Shown piece after piece: positions 34,561-47,985 of a stretch of 64,000 bases of DNA. Origin of the DNA: Laguncularia racemosa (lineage: Eukaryota; Streptophyta; Magnoliopsida; Myrtales; Combretaceae); the NCBI GenBank assembly GCA_037954665.1, contig JBBMOL010000009.1, forward strand, positions 1,178,001 to 1,242,000, in the 5' to 3' direction. A program made the translations under genes and the position numbers. Positions within the stretch are counted from its first letter, which is position 1; each line of letters opens with the position of its first letter. The notes below the pieces were generated by a model. It was not told the origin of the DNA. It saw nothing but the letters and a program-made list of their open reading frames with translations, and did no database searches.

Positions 34561-37500
34561 TCACTTTGAGGTGTTCAACATACAGGAACTTTCATCGCCG
34601 CAGAGATCACAAGCGTCGGGCGAATCCTGCAAACACCAGTTATCTGGGATGCATAAGAAGTGTGCAGACATGAATTTTCTGAACCTCTTCTTATATTCCT
34701 TTGGGGAGATAACAGTTGGAAGGACGTTCTTGGGAACATAGAGTGACGACTTGACCCACGTCTCAAGCTGTTTATCCCAGGTATACTGCCTGAGATAATC
34801 TATGATCCCACATACAAGCTCTTTCTTCTGCACATCAACTCCCACAAGCAACGAATAGTCCATCACATTAATTGACTGCAATTTTAATAAAGCACAACAG
34901 AGATGAAATTGTTCCTTTTCTTTTAATCGGCAAAAAAAAGGAAAAAAAAATCAAAATCATAAAGATTATCATCAAATTTATGAAGATTTTACTCTTGGAA
35001 AAACATAGATGAGCTAACTCTGCTTTAGTTTATATTTTTGGAATGCAAACACTAGACAATTTTTGGTTGCCTCATCTTGTTGAATACCATTCACTATCAT
35101 AATAAAATGTGCTTCAATTTTTAACATTGTCACATGGCATCTCCCCGTACAATAAAGACTCAAGTTAACATAGCCAAAAAACAAAAAGTTATAACTCACA
35201 TTTAGGAAACTTGTATCGTTCCAGACAGCTCGCTGCAAGAGATGCTTTGCCTTGTTACTGACATACAAAGGGGAAGAGTTCATGTCATTAACAAAATTTT
35301 GATCCAACAAAACATCTCCTTCCACATCAGTGACTGAATTAAATCGTGCATGTAAAGCGCCTTTGAGGTCATACTGGCGCATAATGTTACGACCAAAAGT
35401 AAGATTCTCCATCACCATCAGATCATGTCTAACTTCTTTTCCGCTTTTGGATTGCCTTATGGTTACCTGCTCAAAGAGGCAAGCATTCACTCGGGAATTA
35501 GTATAACTCAGAAGAGCAATAACTTCAAGTAACTTTGTAAAGAAAAAACTGGGTAAATCTAATATTAAGGTTAAAAAAAAAAAAAGAAAAAAAGAAAGGA
35601 AAAAACCCAGACCTGGTAAATTCCAAGAACTTTTGCAAGGCAAGTCTGGTTCCCTGACTCAAACGATTGCTTCATGTGCTTAAAATAATGGGGAGCGAAC
35701 TTGTCAAAGGAATCAAATTCAGTCCTCTTAATTTCCTTTATAATGAATCTGTCATCCAGAGTTTTAGCAAAAAAAGATTTGCTCTTTCCACCTTTAGCAT
35801 CCCAATTCCTGCAGCGGCTTAATGATGCTATAAAATCAAGCTCAGATGGGCAGCACCAATTCCTGAGATCACGGAACTGATCAGCATATAAACAAACTAC
35901 TGAGTATTTCCCCTTTACCAGCGATTTTGTGACCCCCAGAGAAACTTCAGCCTTCAAATTTTCCGAAGGAAACGAAGAATCCAATGACATCAAACCATCA
36001 AAACTGGATAATCGTGAATCCATGGAAAATATGCTCTGTGGTGAATGGGCCATAGAATCCAAAGAGCCACTTGAAGACCAATTGGTTGAACTCATCGAAG
36101 GTACACGAATCAGATTCTGCATGATATCTGCTGCCTTATTAGTAGTAGTTCCACCATTTAGACGGCTATCATCAGCACTTCCAATAGGCTGATCTGTCAA
36201 TAAGGCCAATGCACAAGCAATAAGACTTGAAAGCTCAGCCTCATAGTCGGACACCAAATAATTATCATTATCAAGAGGGATGCGTATCCGTGAACTTTCC
36301 TCGGATATCAAGTGTTGAACAGTGGTGAAATACTCTGAATTTGGACTACTGAATTCAAATTTCGGCACCCTTCCACTTCGGAGGTCATTTAGGTACATTT
36401 TCCGAATTTCTGAGAATGATCTCCAGAACCATACGTTTGAGTTGTCAGAGTCAGATAAGAGCAAATCTATGGAAATGACCATTGGTGACATGGCTGCTTT
36501 AGGATCAGTATTAGTATCAGAATCTTCTTTACACTCTACAGACCTTTCTGTTTGCAAATGGTTAGGCAAGGATGAACCCTCCAATTTAATAGAGTTACGA
36601 TGGCTATTAGCATCTGGATGCAAACAAAGTCCCCAATCCAACAATTTAGCACTTTGACTTCCATCAGCCTGTCTCCAAGTATCCTCTGTCATATTAGATG
36701 GAGCATCCTCCAATCCAACCTCTATAACAGGACCATCAATAGGGATCTCTTTTACTGGACATTCATGGCTCTCTTGAAAAGCATCCTCCACTGGAATTTC
36801 TTTAACAGGAAGTTGTTCTGTTGCTAAATCCACCACATTATGTCTACCACCAGAAGCATCTCCCTGAAGCATCTCCTCCTTTTCCCTCCCCTTGTTTCCA
36901 CCTCCAAGTGCATCTCCCAGATAAGACTCAAACCGTTCTTGAGTTGCTTTGCCAGAAGTAGCAATGGCTGGTTTCCCAGGGCAGACAAGTGAATTCAGAC
37001 GTTTATCCCAAATGAATGCTTCTAGTAAAAGATTCCACAATGCTTGGTTTAAATTCAACAGCCCATGGTGTCCAGAATTGACTTTCTTCACAATATTCTG
37101 TATGCACAGCTAGTTAATCCCAAAGCACAACCAAGAAAAAAAAAAAAGAAATCAGTCTTTGATATCGCTGCAAAAAGCATATGGCTAGAAAGATGAAAAG
37201 ACAATGTTTTGTCAAGAGTGTGACTCAAGACAAGCAACCTAAATAATGGAAACGGAAAGGAAAAAGAAACAATGTCTAAGAATATCAACTCTTCACCCCA
37301 ACATAAACCACATTTCGCAACACGAATCATCAGAAAAACAAGAAGTAGAGAAAACCATGTAATACCTAATGTTCACTGGTCATTACATGCTCATAGGTAG
37401 ACAAGATCCTAGACAAGAATCCAAAATTTAATATTCTGCTTAAGATAATTTCAAGCTTAAGATTTTGGCCAGGTTTCATTGCATCAAGCCTGTCTCAAAC

Positions 37501-40500
37501 AGGTTTCTCCTGGAAAAATATGTTATATCTTGCAAGATAAAAATCTTTTATTGCAGCAAAACTGAGCACAACAAATCTTCTGACAACTGAAAGAAATATC
37601 TTCTTTTGCTGATTATAACAACAACAATAACATACTAGCACAATAGCACGCTAGCACTAACCCCACATGGTGATGAGTGTGGAATGGTGAGAAAAAATAA
37701 GTGCATCGTTATCAGAAATGATGTGAAGCAAACTAGAATTAAATCCATTTATTCAACATGAATTATGCCATTTTAGTATCGTACTCCAAACAATACATGG
37801 CTAAATGTGAATTCAATAACCATCAATTAAATTAGGATTTTGGCAACTATGAGATGCTGTAACTGTTCATAGGGAAAACTACCTCGAAGTCACAGCTTTC
37901 CTGCCTCAGAATATTTTCAACATCAGAGAACTGCTTTACCAAGCCACAATGATGCATAGACGAACCCATAACCTGGCATCCTAATCTTTTTAATGAGTTT
38001 GCAACTTCTTTGAAGAGTAAAACCCCTTTTGCGTATACCTTTGTCAAAGGAGAAAAATATATATCAAGTTTAATGGTGGAATACTAAACCTAAGCTGCAG
38101 AAAATTATCAAAAGCAACTAAGAATGATAAAAATAAATAAATAAATAAATAAAAAGAGAGAGAGGAAGTGCCCCTCATACATTCTCAATTTCTTTTTGAA
38201 TCCAGTCTGATTTAAGGGCATTACTAAAATCTAACTTCTGAGGCGGCATGGAGACAGTGTATGTTGTCACTGGAGCATATCTAAACATTGCGACCAAAGA
38301 CCCCATTCTGCATTAGCATTTAGGTTTTATTAATAACAGTACACCATCAATCTAATGAAAACTGGACTTAAATTAGGCACACATTCTAAACGATTGATCA
38401 TCAAACAAGATGAAATTTAAACTCACATTATAAGCCCACATAAATCACAGGACATCTTTCTATTGGTGCAAAAGGTAGTAAATTACTATATTTCCCAAAA
38501 TAATGATGAATGTTGAAAATGCATGGCCTAGAAAATCAAGAAATTAAAACTACAGAAATTCAGCGTACCCAAAGAAGTGAAGGAAGTCCTTTTGGAGGGA
38601 ATGGCCACAATTCGATAATTTCATTGATGATGTGTACTGAGAAAAACTGAGCTCCAGGAATTTTCCAAAGGACAGAGCACGTGCAGCAGTTGAAATTAAC
38701 ACTCTTTTTGTCGACCTTGGAATCCCATTAACAGGCGTACATTTACTGCAACAACTCCACATCCAAACTTTTCCTTCTTCTTCTCCTGGTAATCTCTTCA
38801 CAGGACAAAGCCGCCTCACCTGTATGGTAAGCTGCTTACTATGATGTGCATAGTAATAAAAATGAGCTTCCGGCAACTCACCACATGCGGTGCAATGGGT
38901 CCTCTGCAGAATAAGCAGGTTTTATAAGTTTCAATTTTAACATCTTATAGAGGCCAACAAAAAATTTGAACATCTTAATTAATTCAAAGATAAACACAAT
39001 CCTCAGTTCTCTGCTACCTCAATCTAAAATAAGAATAGAAATCAGCATGAGAACTTAACATGAGAAGAAATTCTTGTATCTTCAACGTCACCCGCTTACT
39101 ACAATGTATAGATATAACATCAAGAGACTTATTTAGCTCAAACACATGTAACTATTACATATTTGTACATACAGAAGTGGAAAACATGGTAAGATTATTG
39201 TTTTGGATACATTTATTGTATACCTGATTCAGTATATTATCCCGAAGAAACTTCCCCAGGGGTATATCATAGCTCCTATAAAATGTAATACGAGAAAAAT
39301 GGCTTTGTTCACATACAGTTCCTCTCAGAGCATTCCTTCTAGACATCAAAACCAATATACTCTGGGAATCCAACACTGTTTTAATATTGTCATTGCTTTT
39401 TTTTGGGGTTTCCATCTGGTTGGCATGACCATTTTCTATTACATCAGGGAAGACCTCAGATGGTGCTGATGACAACTTGGTTTGTCTCTCATCATGTGGA
39501 TTTGATACATCAAGGTTAGATGAAATTTCTGTTTCATCTTTTAAAGCTGCCTCAGATTCTGCCAAAATGGTAATAGAGTCTTCCAAATGACCACTAGGTT
39601 CCTTCACATGAAAAACCAGATATGAAGACAGTGAAGGATAACTTTCACCAATAACTTTCCTTAATGATGCTGAAAGACTTGAAAATCCAGAAAATACAAT
39701 TGGATTATATGGCTCATAAGACATAGGGGAATTTCCATCCAAACCCAAGCTCAAGTCATGGGAAACCCCATCATCTGTTCCATTTGAAATAGGAATATCA
39801 ACTGCACAACATTCATCGACAGCAGCAGACTCTTCATGAACGGAACTGGAACACATTACATCAGTGGATCTTGAGGCATTTGACGGCTGATCATTCTGCA
39901 GTGCACTAGCAATTCCAGGAAAAGGAATGGTAGAGAACATCACCCTCTGATCCACAAGGAAAGAAGTCTCAAGGATCAAATGATACGCCATTATGACTGA
40001 ATACTGTACAATTGATTTAATCTTCTTCAGCTCATTGCTATGACTCCCTCTTAGCAAAATCTGCATTACAAGGTAGGCACAAATGAAACAAGAAAAGAAA
40101 TGTGAAATTACCCAAATAAAATAAATGAGGAAAAAAAGTTCCCGTTCTAATATATGGAGAACGATAAATAAATTGCAGTGACATATAAAAGCTGAATATC
40201 AAGAACTACGGAAATAGCTAATGAATGAGCAAATAGGAATATAAGTGAATCAAAAAAGAAAAATGTACTAGAATGCCAGCAAGAGCACATAAATTCATAT
40301 GGCAAAGGAGAAATAGAATACTTTGAGAAAATGCCAAGTAAAAGTAATGATATTAGACTGCTTCTGTCAACAACTACAAAAAACTGTGCTTCGATTACAC
40401 ACATCTAAATCAAACTGGAAGCATAATAGCAGACCCCCAGGTCATTGAGAAAATACTGGAGTGCATTGCTGATGATAAGGACTTCAAACTCACTTTTGAC

Positions 40501-42838
40501 CAATACCAATCATCAGTCTAGGTATGAACAAATGTATATATAGGTTGCCCATCTCCATTCAGCAGGAGAAAACTTAAGATGGACATTGAGCCACCCTTAA
40601 AGGGATATGTCCATTCAATGAATCTATTCTTCAACCAAGAGGATGGCCAGCAATTTCAGACACTACTGTGGGGTAAGACTATCAATTACATGATATAAGA
40701 AATGTGTTAACAAATAACCAAAACATGTACAAAAGCTAGATGCCAATAATGTTCTCAATATTTCACCACACTTCAACAAGACAATATAATGGGACTAACC
40801 GTACAACCCAATTTCATTGGACAACCCTCGATGAACATCAGTGTCTTTCTTGGTTTCTTCCCTCCTTCGCCTAAACCAGCATGCTCCTCCACAAATTTCT
40901 CAATTCGAAAGGATTCACATTGTTTTAGCTTATGTACAGTGAGCATCTCAGTTGATAAAACAGATGAATCAGTATAACGAGCAATCCGCTCTAAACGATG
41001 CATTTTCATGTCAAAAACCAACGTCATTCCTTTTTTCAGGATAGACTCTTGAGCATCCCGAGAAACAGTTTTCTCCACAAGAATAACATTTGGTTGGCAC
41101 ATTTCTATCTTCTCAATAATGGAGTTCAGGTGGTCCTTCTCCTCCTGAGAATTCATAGAAATTAGAAAAGAGAAGATTATATTCAAGTATGGAGGAAAAG
41201 ATGTCTGTATCACATTACCTGCTCCATTGATTCAAAGGATGATAAACCACTAGATGATTGACCAAGTACACCTTGTAATAACAGCAACTTCGCGTTCTTA
41301 TAATGAGTGGGCATGTGTTTGTGAGCAGCATGCTTCTTAAAAACCAGGCCCCTGATTACTTGACTGCAGAAGAACAGACAGATGTGAGAGCTCTAAGGAA
41401 AGGACATAGTAATTATACTACTATTATTTGCACAGAAAAGGTGGATTATAAATAATGTTTTGGTGAAGCACTTGCTTTTTGGTAACAAGAGGCACATGTC
41501 TCCCTAAAAGCATGTTTCCTCTAAAACTTTCAAAATGTGGTATAAAAGGACACAACCACAAGACATCATAAAGCTTTTATCTTCCTACATGAAGGTTTGA
41601 ATTTCCTCAACTTAGCTGAAGTTCCAGCTGACAAGGAAAAGACAACATCATTTCCCAGTTAAATTGTATTACCTTTGACTGCGAGTTCCCGTTGCAATGC
41701 ATTTGATTTTCACATTGCCATCAGGTGCCATTGCTTTCCCATCGATAGCTTCAGGTTTAAAGAGTGAAGCAACTTTCCATGATAATGAAGTTACTATATC
41801 CTCCCAACTTTCACCAGCTTCAGGTGAAGAGGCAATGCCCATCGATCCAAGAAGTTGACGAACAAGTTCCCTGAATTTTCCATTTATTACCTCTTCCATT
41901 TCTCTCTGCTTTTCTTCTTTGTATTTGTAACTCCCACTACCTTCATCTTGAAGGGAACTCAGAGAAACAGGCTCACCCCATTTGGTTCCATCACCGCATT
42001 CATCGTCATCATCATTATAAGCCACACTATTCTCCAAATCATTCTCCGGATCCTCAGGTTCTGGAGGATCCCATATAATTTCCTCTATTTTATCTACAGA
42101 AGAAATTTCCTTAACATATCCAATTTTGTTATCAACAGTAGTGTTATCTACCACCTCATGTCCATGATTTGTCTGAGTAGTTCCATTACTTGTTGGAGGG
42201 CCTTTGAAACTACCAGATATGCCTTCTCTAAACTTGTGACTTGTCGGTGAATCTGACCCATCAATGGCAACTGCAGCACCTTCTGAACATGGATCCTGAT
42301 GTCTAGTATTGACTTTATTATTTGGATCTTTAACATACATTATATTTTCTTGATTACCCCTGCAAGGATGAAAAAAAAAAATGATAAATTTTCCTTTTTT
42401 TGCAACCCCAAGACATTATAAAATAAAAAGAATCACATGTAATTAGTATATGAGCTTACCTATCATATGAATTCACATCAATGGAGAACTCACCTAAAAA
42501 TGCAAAGTGTTAATATGAATAATAGTTGTATACTCAGCCATTTAATAAAGCAAACCCCTCTATCAAATTCTAATAGAAGAATGACAAGAACAACAAAGAA
42601 ACTCACTGCAGCTGGAGACAGAGCTATCACTGCTAGACAATGAAGTTGTAGGACTGATCATTGGTGTACGAGAAGGACTCAAGCTGACCTGCTTTATCAA
42701 AACTTGGTCTTGTGTCTCACCACAAAATCTACAAGACAAATTTTGAGCTCTGCCATCCAATTCTGTAGCCTCCCGATTCTTCCTATTTTGTTCCAACTTT
42801 GTCAGTTCTTCCCCACAAAAATGACACATAGTGCACAT
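34561..42838 (-). CDS. FAB1D: FYVE-less FAB1-type phosphatidylinositol-3-phosphate 5-kinase (FAB1D/FAB1C class), 12 coding exons
   Basis: Makes PtdIns(3,5)P2 from PtdIns3P on endosomal/vacuolar membranes (family knowledge). Exons: 42607-42838, 42460-42493, 41673-42359, 41219-41363, 40800-41144, 39224-40060, 38569-38903, 38181-38307, 37883-38038, 35613-37097, 35200-35466, 34561-34875. All introns are GT-AG, phases agree, and the sum is 4965 nt (1654 residues plus stop). Residues 1-40 hold only paired cysteines (MCTMCHFC, CRFC), not a FYVE finger. A TCP1/CCT-like domain spans about 320-600 (GVLGQSSSGLSSFESMEQ, IEGCPMKLGCT). A Cys/His-rich linker follows (HCTACGELPEAHF). The PIP kinase domain is about 1370-1645: GGKSKSFFAKT, IIKEIKRTEF, YDLKGALHARF, VMDYSLLVGVD, GIIDYLRQYTW. 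Start: first ATG after an in-frame TAG at 42881-42883. FAB1C is the alternative. Confidence 0.92.
42460..42493 (-). other. 34-nt microexon of the FAB1 gene
   Basis: The exon is flanked by CATTTTTAG on the acceptor side and GTAAGC on the donor side. It completes a Ser codon begun in exon 1 and an Arg codon finished in exon 3, giving SEFSIDVNSYDRGNQE across the joins. Without it the frame of exon 3 would be lost. Its neighbours are introns of 113 and 100 bp. Confidence 0.8.
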
Positions 42839-44450
42839 TCGATCCCCAATTTTCCTTAGCAAGCAGCCTTCCCAAAGGAGCTACTCCAGAAACCTATCGT
42901 GAAGGGGCAACACAAATTTAATAAAAGGTTTTCACTTAACAGGGTAAAAAATATTCTATTTCGGAACCTGGATACCATGTTTACAAAAGAAGTACAGGAA
43001 ACTAGCTTAGATCAAACTTTTAACAGAAAGCCCCAGCATTACATAACAGTCGCATGAGTACGATCAACTCACATGAATTTATTGGTCAGTAAAATCTTTC
43101 GTTTATGAAACAGAATCAACTAGCCCTAGATTAGGAAACCCAACAGTGAAAGTAATGTGCAAGCAACTCGAAGAGCACGTTGGAAAGCATGAAGATGAGA
43201 ATGCATCATCCGTGAGGTTATACTAGACAAATATACAGAGAGAGGGCACACGCAAACCACGTGTCCATCTACTTAGATAAATGCTCATTCTATCAACAAA
43301 AACTATGGCCTTGCATTCAAATTTCAGAGCCTGATAACTCTGATAATGCACAGGAAAATTAAATCAGCATAAAGCGATCCCCCCTATTCTTCCGTTATCA
43401 CAAACCTAGCACATTTTACATAGTCAGTGGAGCCGAATTCTGGTAGATAAAAGGAGACAAGTGAGTAGATTAAAAAAAAAAAAGAGAGAGAGAGAGAGAA
43501 ACCAACAGTAAAATTACTATATTTCCTTCTTGCCCAAAAGCTACAATAATTATGTATTTAGATAAATTCCAGTACTTTCATACCAATAAATACAGAAAGA
43601 TATTCAAAAGGAAAGAATCATTAAGACCTTGATTTAAATTCCCGCGCAAAGTCCAAAAAGATTGGATCTGAATTATTATATGTATATTCAAAAGCTAAAA
43701 AACGAATAAACAACCCTCCCACAACGTCACTACCAAAACAAGAAAAATAGATGAACACCAAAATAAGTGAGTATGATATGATCCATTTACCTCCGAAAAA
43801 TAGAGAGACAAAAAGATAAAGAAAAGTCAAGTCAACAAAAAAAAGTTGGAGAATATTCAATGCAATAAAGAGCAGGCAAGACTTGCCACTAAGAATCAAG
43901 AACCCACGATTATTATTATTACTACTATTTATTATGATGAAAAAAAAAAACTTTGTTTGTAGTGAATCAAAACCAATCGGATCCTTAAATCAACTACTGT
44001 GTAAATTTAGATTCACTTCGCCTTAGTTTTCGAAATTAAATGGAAAGAAAAGAATGACTTACAACTACAGCAATTGAATTTCAAGGAACAAAGATTTTGT
44101 TATCACCTCCAAATCAGTGTCTCCCTTCATTCTTAGTTTTATGTAATAAACCAAAACACATACACACTCTCTCTCTCCCCCTTTTTCTTAGTCTTGAAAT
44201 TTCAAGGTAGAAAAAAAGAAAGAGAGGTGGAGAGAGAGAGAGAGAAGTCCACAAAAGTGGTGTGATGTTGTGTATGTAGGTAACGGAGTTTTTGAAGGCA
44301 AGAAAACATTTGAAGAGTATTGGGTTTTTTGGATTTTGGATTTTTGAAGAGAGCGAACGAAGGAAAGACAAAGGAGAGAAGAAAGAGGAAGAAAAGTATT
44401 TGAAGGAGGTCCCACGCAGGCTCCACACCTCCACTGCAACTGTTTAAGGC
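42839..44450 (-). promoter_or_regulatory. 5' leader of the FAB1 gene: pyrimidine-rich untranslated exon plus leader intron
   Basis: The minus strand between about 44450 and 44107 is rich in CT tracts (TCTCTCTCTCTCTC near 44236-44250; CTCTCTCTCCCCC near 44166-44180) and has no in-frame link to the CDS. A donor GTGATA follows at 44106. A plausible acceptor ATAG lies at 42894-42895, leaving about 55 nt of leader before the ATG at 42838. So a leader intron of about 1.2 kb is proposed. TA-rich tracts at 44575-44591 could supply a TATA element. The transcription start is not determined. Confidence 0.5.
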
Positions 44451-44471
44451 AACTACCGATTTCAATTTCAA

Positions 44472-46616
44472 TGGTGTACGCGTATGGTAAAAGTTAGAAG
44501 ATAGATTGATTTTTCATTTGTATCCCTATCCCCGCACCAGTTGTCTATTTGATCTTATTCTATTCCTACTCTTAGTATATATATATATATAAGGATTTTT
44601 TTTTTTAATGATTCCGGATTTTATTTTATTTTATTTCCTTTCCCATAATTTTATTTCTATATATATATATATTAATGGATAACACGTCAGCCGTGGCTTA
44701 CCACTACGTAACACCAAAATGGCTTAGCGCAATTTTGCATTTTTACATGTCAGGCTCAAGCTGAGGCTGGACAGCTACACAGCCTAAGTGGGAAAACCTA
44801 TGCGGCTCCAGGAGGATCCTCGAAGAAGCCGTCCCTTTGGCTTCCTCTTCCAACCCCCTTTTATTTATTTATTTATTTTTTCTTGTATTTTGATATTCTC
44901 TTGTCAATAATAGAATAAATAGTAGAGGTGAAGCGCCTCCCCTTGCGGTTATTTCTTTTCCATCTTTCTAATATTGCTTTGAGACTATTTTCAAATCGCT
45001 ATTTATCAAGATAACATAACAAATAAATAAATAAATAACCATATAAATGCATATATATTTCTCTTATAAAATGAAATACTAATAAAGTTCTATAAATTTT
45101 GACTTATTTACTTTTTTCCCTTATTTAGTATTACAAATTAGTTAATTAAAGTTTTTTCTTTCCAATGAAAATGCATTTCTCAAACCTTTTTTTCTTAAAA
45201 TTTTATGAATATTTTTCTTCTCAAGCCTCATCTTGATCATTAAGAGTGAGCACTACAAGCAGGTGAAGTACAAGACTACTATAATACAACATCTAAATAG
45301 AGGTTCTCAAATTTTAGTATCAAGACCTATCCGATAACATTTAGAATTACTTTAGAACATGTACTTATGAAACCTATAAGGTATAAGGTATCTTATGAAA
45401 CTTATAAATTTTTTTATTATATTTTTATAATATTAAAATTATGAGGTAAGTCTTCTACAGTCCAATAACCTCACATCCTATTCATTCAAATCGCATAAAC
45501 GCATACTCTCTGTAAATTTAGAAAAATAACATTACAAATTTACCTCATATAACTTTCTTCACGAAAGTAACATAATAAAACGTTCATAAAGAAAGTACAC
45601 CCTTCGCTTTTGCAAATCTTACGATCTATTAAAAAGTTTTGTCCACTTGCTTAAAATACACAACATTAAATCCATAACAATAAGCTTACAAGTATGGCCT
45701 TTGATTATAACAACAATAAAGGTAAGGTTAGTATTGGTGATGAAATGACACAAAGGATGTGGAAAATAAAAACTTAAAAATGAAGAACTAAGGAGGTGGA
45801 AAAATGAAATTAAAAATTCTTTAGGATTTATTATGAATGATAGGATTGAGTTATAGCTCTTTTCTTTTTTCTTTTCTTTTTAGTAGAACTTAAAAGGAAA
45901 AAATATAATATTACATTAATTATTATTTTATAATTTTTATAGTATAAGGAACTTGTACACTTTATACCTTAAAATACAAAATCAAACAAGGATATAGAGC
46001 ATTGAGACGTCATACTTGCACCCTACCATATAAGGAGGTTCTAATAGATTATCCTTAAAATTTATCTTATAATCTTCAATACTTACCTAAAACCTACCCA
46101 ATTGAGCACTATATTAGAGGATATAAGGTACAATAGAGTTACTTGCTTGCTCTTATCAATTACCATCTTCACTATATTTATGATAAGACATGGAAAAGAA
46201 ATCTATTTCAATATCAGGTTTGAAACTAAAAAGGCAAAAATGCAAATAAGATAGCTTTTCAAATACCATATTTCAAGTTAATACAAATCAGACAAAAATA
46301 AGATACAAACTGAACAAAAAAAATCCAAAAAGTAATGTAAAAGAATCATGTAGTCAAAAGGTTATTCAAAGAAAAATTGAATTTTTGCATCTTTTCACCT
46401 ACTAAACGTATGTTGCTCTTTTTTCGGTTCCATAACCTAAGTTCCATGCTTTTATTCACTTTGCACACCTTTTTTTTTTTCTTTTGGCAACTAAGATCCT
46501 TTTGTTAAAGTAAAAATGACAAGTCGATAAAGCAAAAATTATGGTTTTTTCTTTTTTTCTTTTTTTTTTCATCTTTTTAGTATAGGAAGAAGACTTATAA
46601 TATCATAAAATCACAA
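44472..46616. other. Intergenic DNA upstream of the FAB1 gene
   Basis: AT-rich sequence containing short TA microsatellites (44576-44591 and 44659-44672) and ATTTATTT runs, with no recognised gene. The short GC-richer segment 44690-44840 is not assignable. The FAB1 promoter should lie in the left few hundred bases. Confidence 0.5.
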
Positions 46617-47985
46617 TTGGTAGTAGAAGGTAGAGGCAAGGAATTCCTAATTGACTTAGAAGGGGTGGTGATATATGGTAATTGGTTATGCGTGCCAAGA
46701 AAGTTAAAGTTCAAGAAAGAAATTCTAAAAGAGGCTCATTACTCAAGGTATTCAATACATCCTAAAGGCATCAAAATGTATAATAAGGATCTTAAGACAG
46801 ATCATAGGTGTAATAACTAAAAGAACAATAGTTGTACATTTCTCTAATTATCTCACTTACTAGCAAATCAGAGTAAGCATTAGAGACCTATTGGCAAATC
46901 ACAACCTCTATCAGTGCCTAAATAGAAATGAGAGCACATTACTATGGATTTTGTAATGGTACTCCTAAAGACTATTATATGGTATGAATTAGTATAGGTG
47001 ATTATAGATAGATTAATCAAGTCAATCATTCATAGCATTGAAAATTGAGTACCCATTAGAATGGCTAATATAAGTATATATCCATAACATAATGAGATTT
47101 CACCAATATAATTGTGTTTGATAGAGATACTAGGTTTGTTGGAAGATGTTGGCAAAGTTTGCATGAAGCTTTAGGGACAAAACTTCAATTCAATATTCCA
47201 CTCCACCCCCAAATTGATGGGTGGTGAAAAAAATAGTACAAATTTGAAAGACATTTTGTGGGCAATGTGCTCTAAATTAGTAAAATTTCCCTAAAATAAT
47301 GGTTACTAGATAACTACTTGGATGGAACTCTATGAAGCCCTATATAGAACTCCTATGCATTGGAACAACATTTATGTAAGACAAATTTTAGACCTTGAAA
47401 TAATGTAGAGGACAGTCGATAAAATCTAAGTAATTAAGCAAAGGATGCTAGTAGCATAGAGTTACTAAAAGAGTTATGCCAACAAAAGGAAAAGGCATTT
47501 GAAAGTACAAGTGGGTAGTCATGTTTTCCTTAAGATCTCTCCTACCAAAGGAGTAGTATGTTTTTAAATCAAGGGTAAACTAAGTTAAAGGTATGTTGGT
47601 ACATTCAAAATCATAGAGAAGAACAGCCATGTGGCCTATGAGCTGGCATTACCCCCCAACTTGATAAGAATACATAATGTGTTCCATAAATCCCTATTAA
47701 GTATATACCATATCAAAACCAAGTGCTTAAGCTGGAGCAACTCGATATCCAACCAAACTCAACATGCATTGAGTATTCAATAAAGATCATGGACACCAAA
47801 GGGCAAACCTTGAGGCGATAAATAATAAAGTATGTAAAATAGTGAAAGTTTGATAGAGTAATCACTTGAAAAAGAGAAGTGACTTAAGAACTTAAGGAAG
47901 ACATGCATAGCAAGCATGTTGAGTTATTTCAAACTTTAAATAAATTTCAAGGAAAAAAATTCTTTTCAAGAGAGAGATGGAATAC
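46617..47985 (+). pseudogene. Chromovirus-type (Del/Tekay-like) integrase remnant
   Basis: Plus-strand translation shows the integrase zinc region (LCVPRKLKFKKEILKEAHYS, YSIHPKGIKMYNKDLK) at 46617-46800. It continues with core pieces IIVFDRDTRFVGRCWQSLHE and GTKLQFNIPLHP near 47110-47215, then ELYEALYRTPMHW, HVFLKISPTKG and YELALPPNLIRIHNVFHKS near 47510-47690. A last block near 47850-47985 (SNHLKKRSDLRT, NKFQGKKFF) matches the chromodomain tail of such elements. Frameshifts and stops are dense. A TGGAATACCCC at about 47977 may be the old 3' LTR start. Upstream pol domains were not found. Confidence 0.8.

Noticed and set aside
35014..35199. Extension of the kinase exon frame past NDTSFLN
   Set aside because: The codons after the GTGAGT donor read intron sequence; the next exon resumes at 34875 with SINVMDYSLL.
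35571..35612. Extension of the large exon frame past GIYQ
   Set aside because: It runs through the donor GTCTGG into an intronic homopolymer; family alignment requires GIYQ to continue with VTIRQSK at 35466.
36322..36657. Plus-strand open frames across the FAB1 exons (also 35929-36192, 41855-42250, 36600-36827)
   Set aside because: They are antisense shadows of real minus-strand exons with no domain of their own.
44114..44471. Overlapping minus-strand open frames in the FAB1 leader
   Set aside because: Ser/Leu/Phe-rich translation of CT-rich DNA in three frames; a leader exon explains it better.
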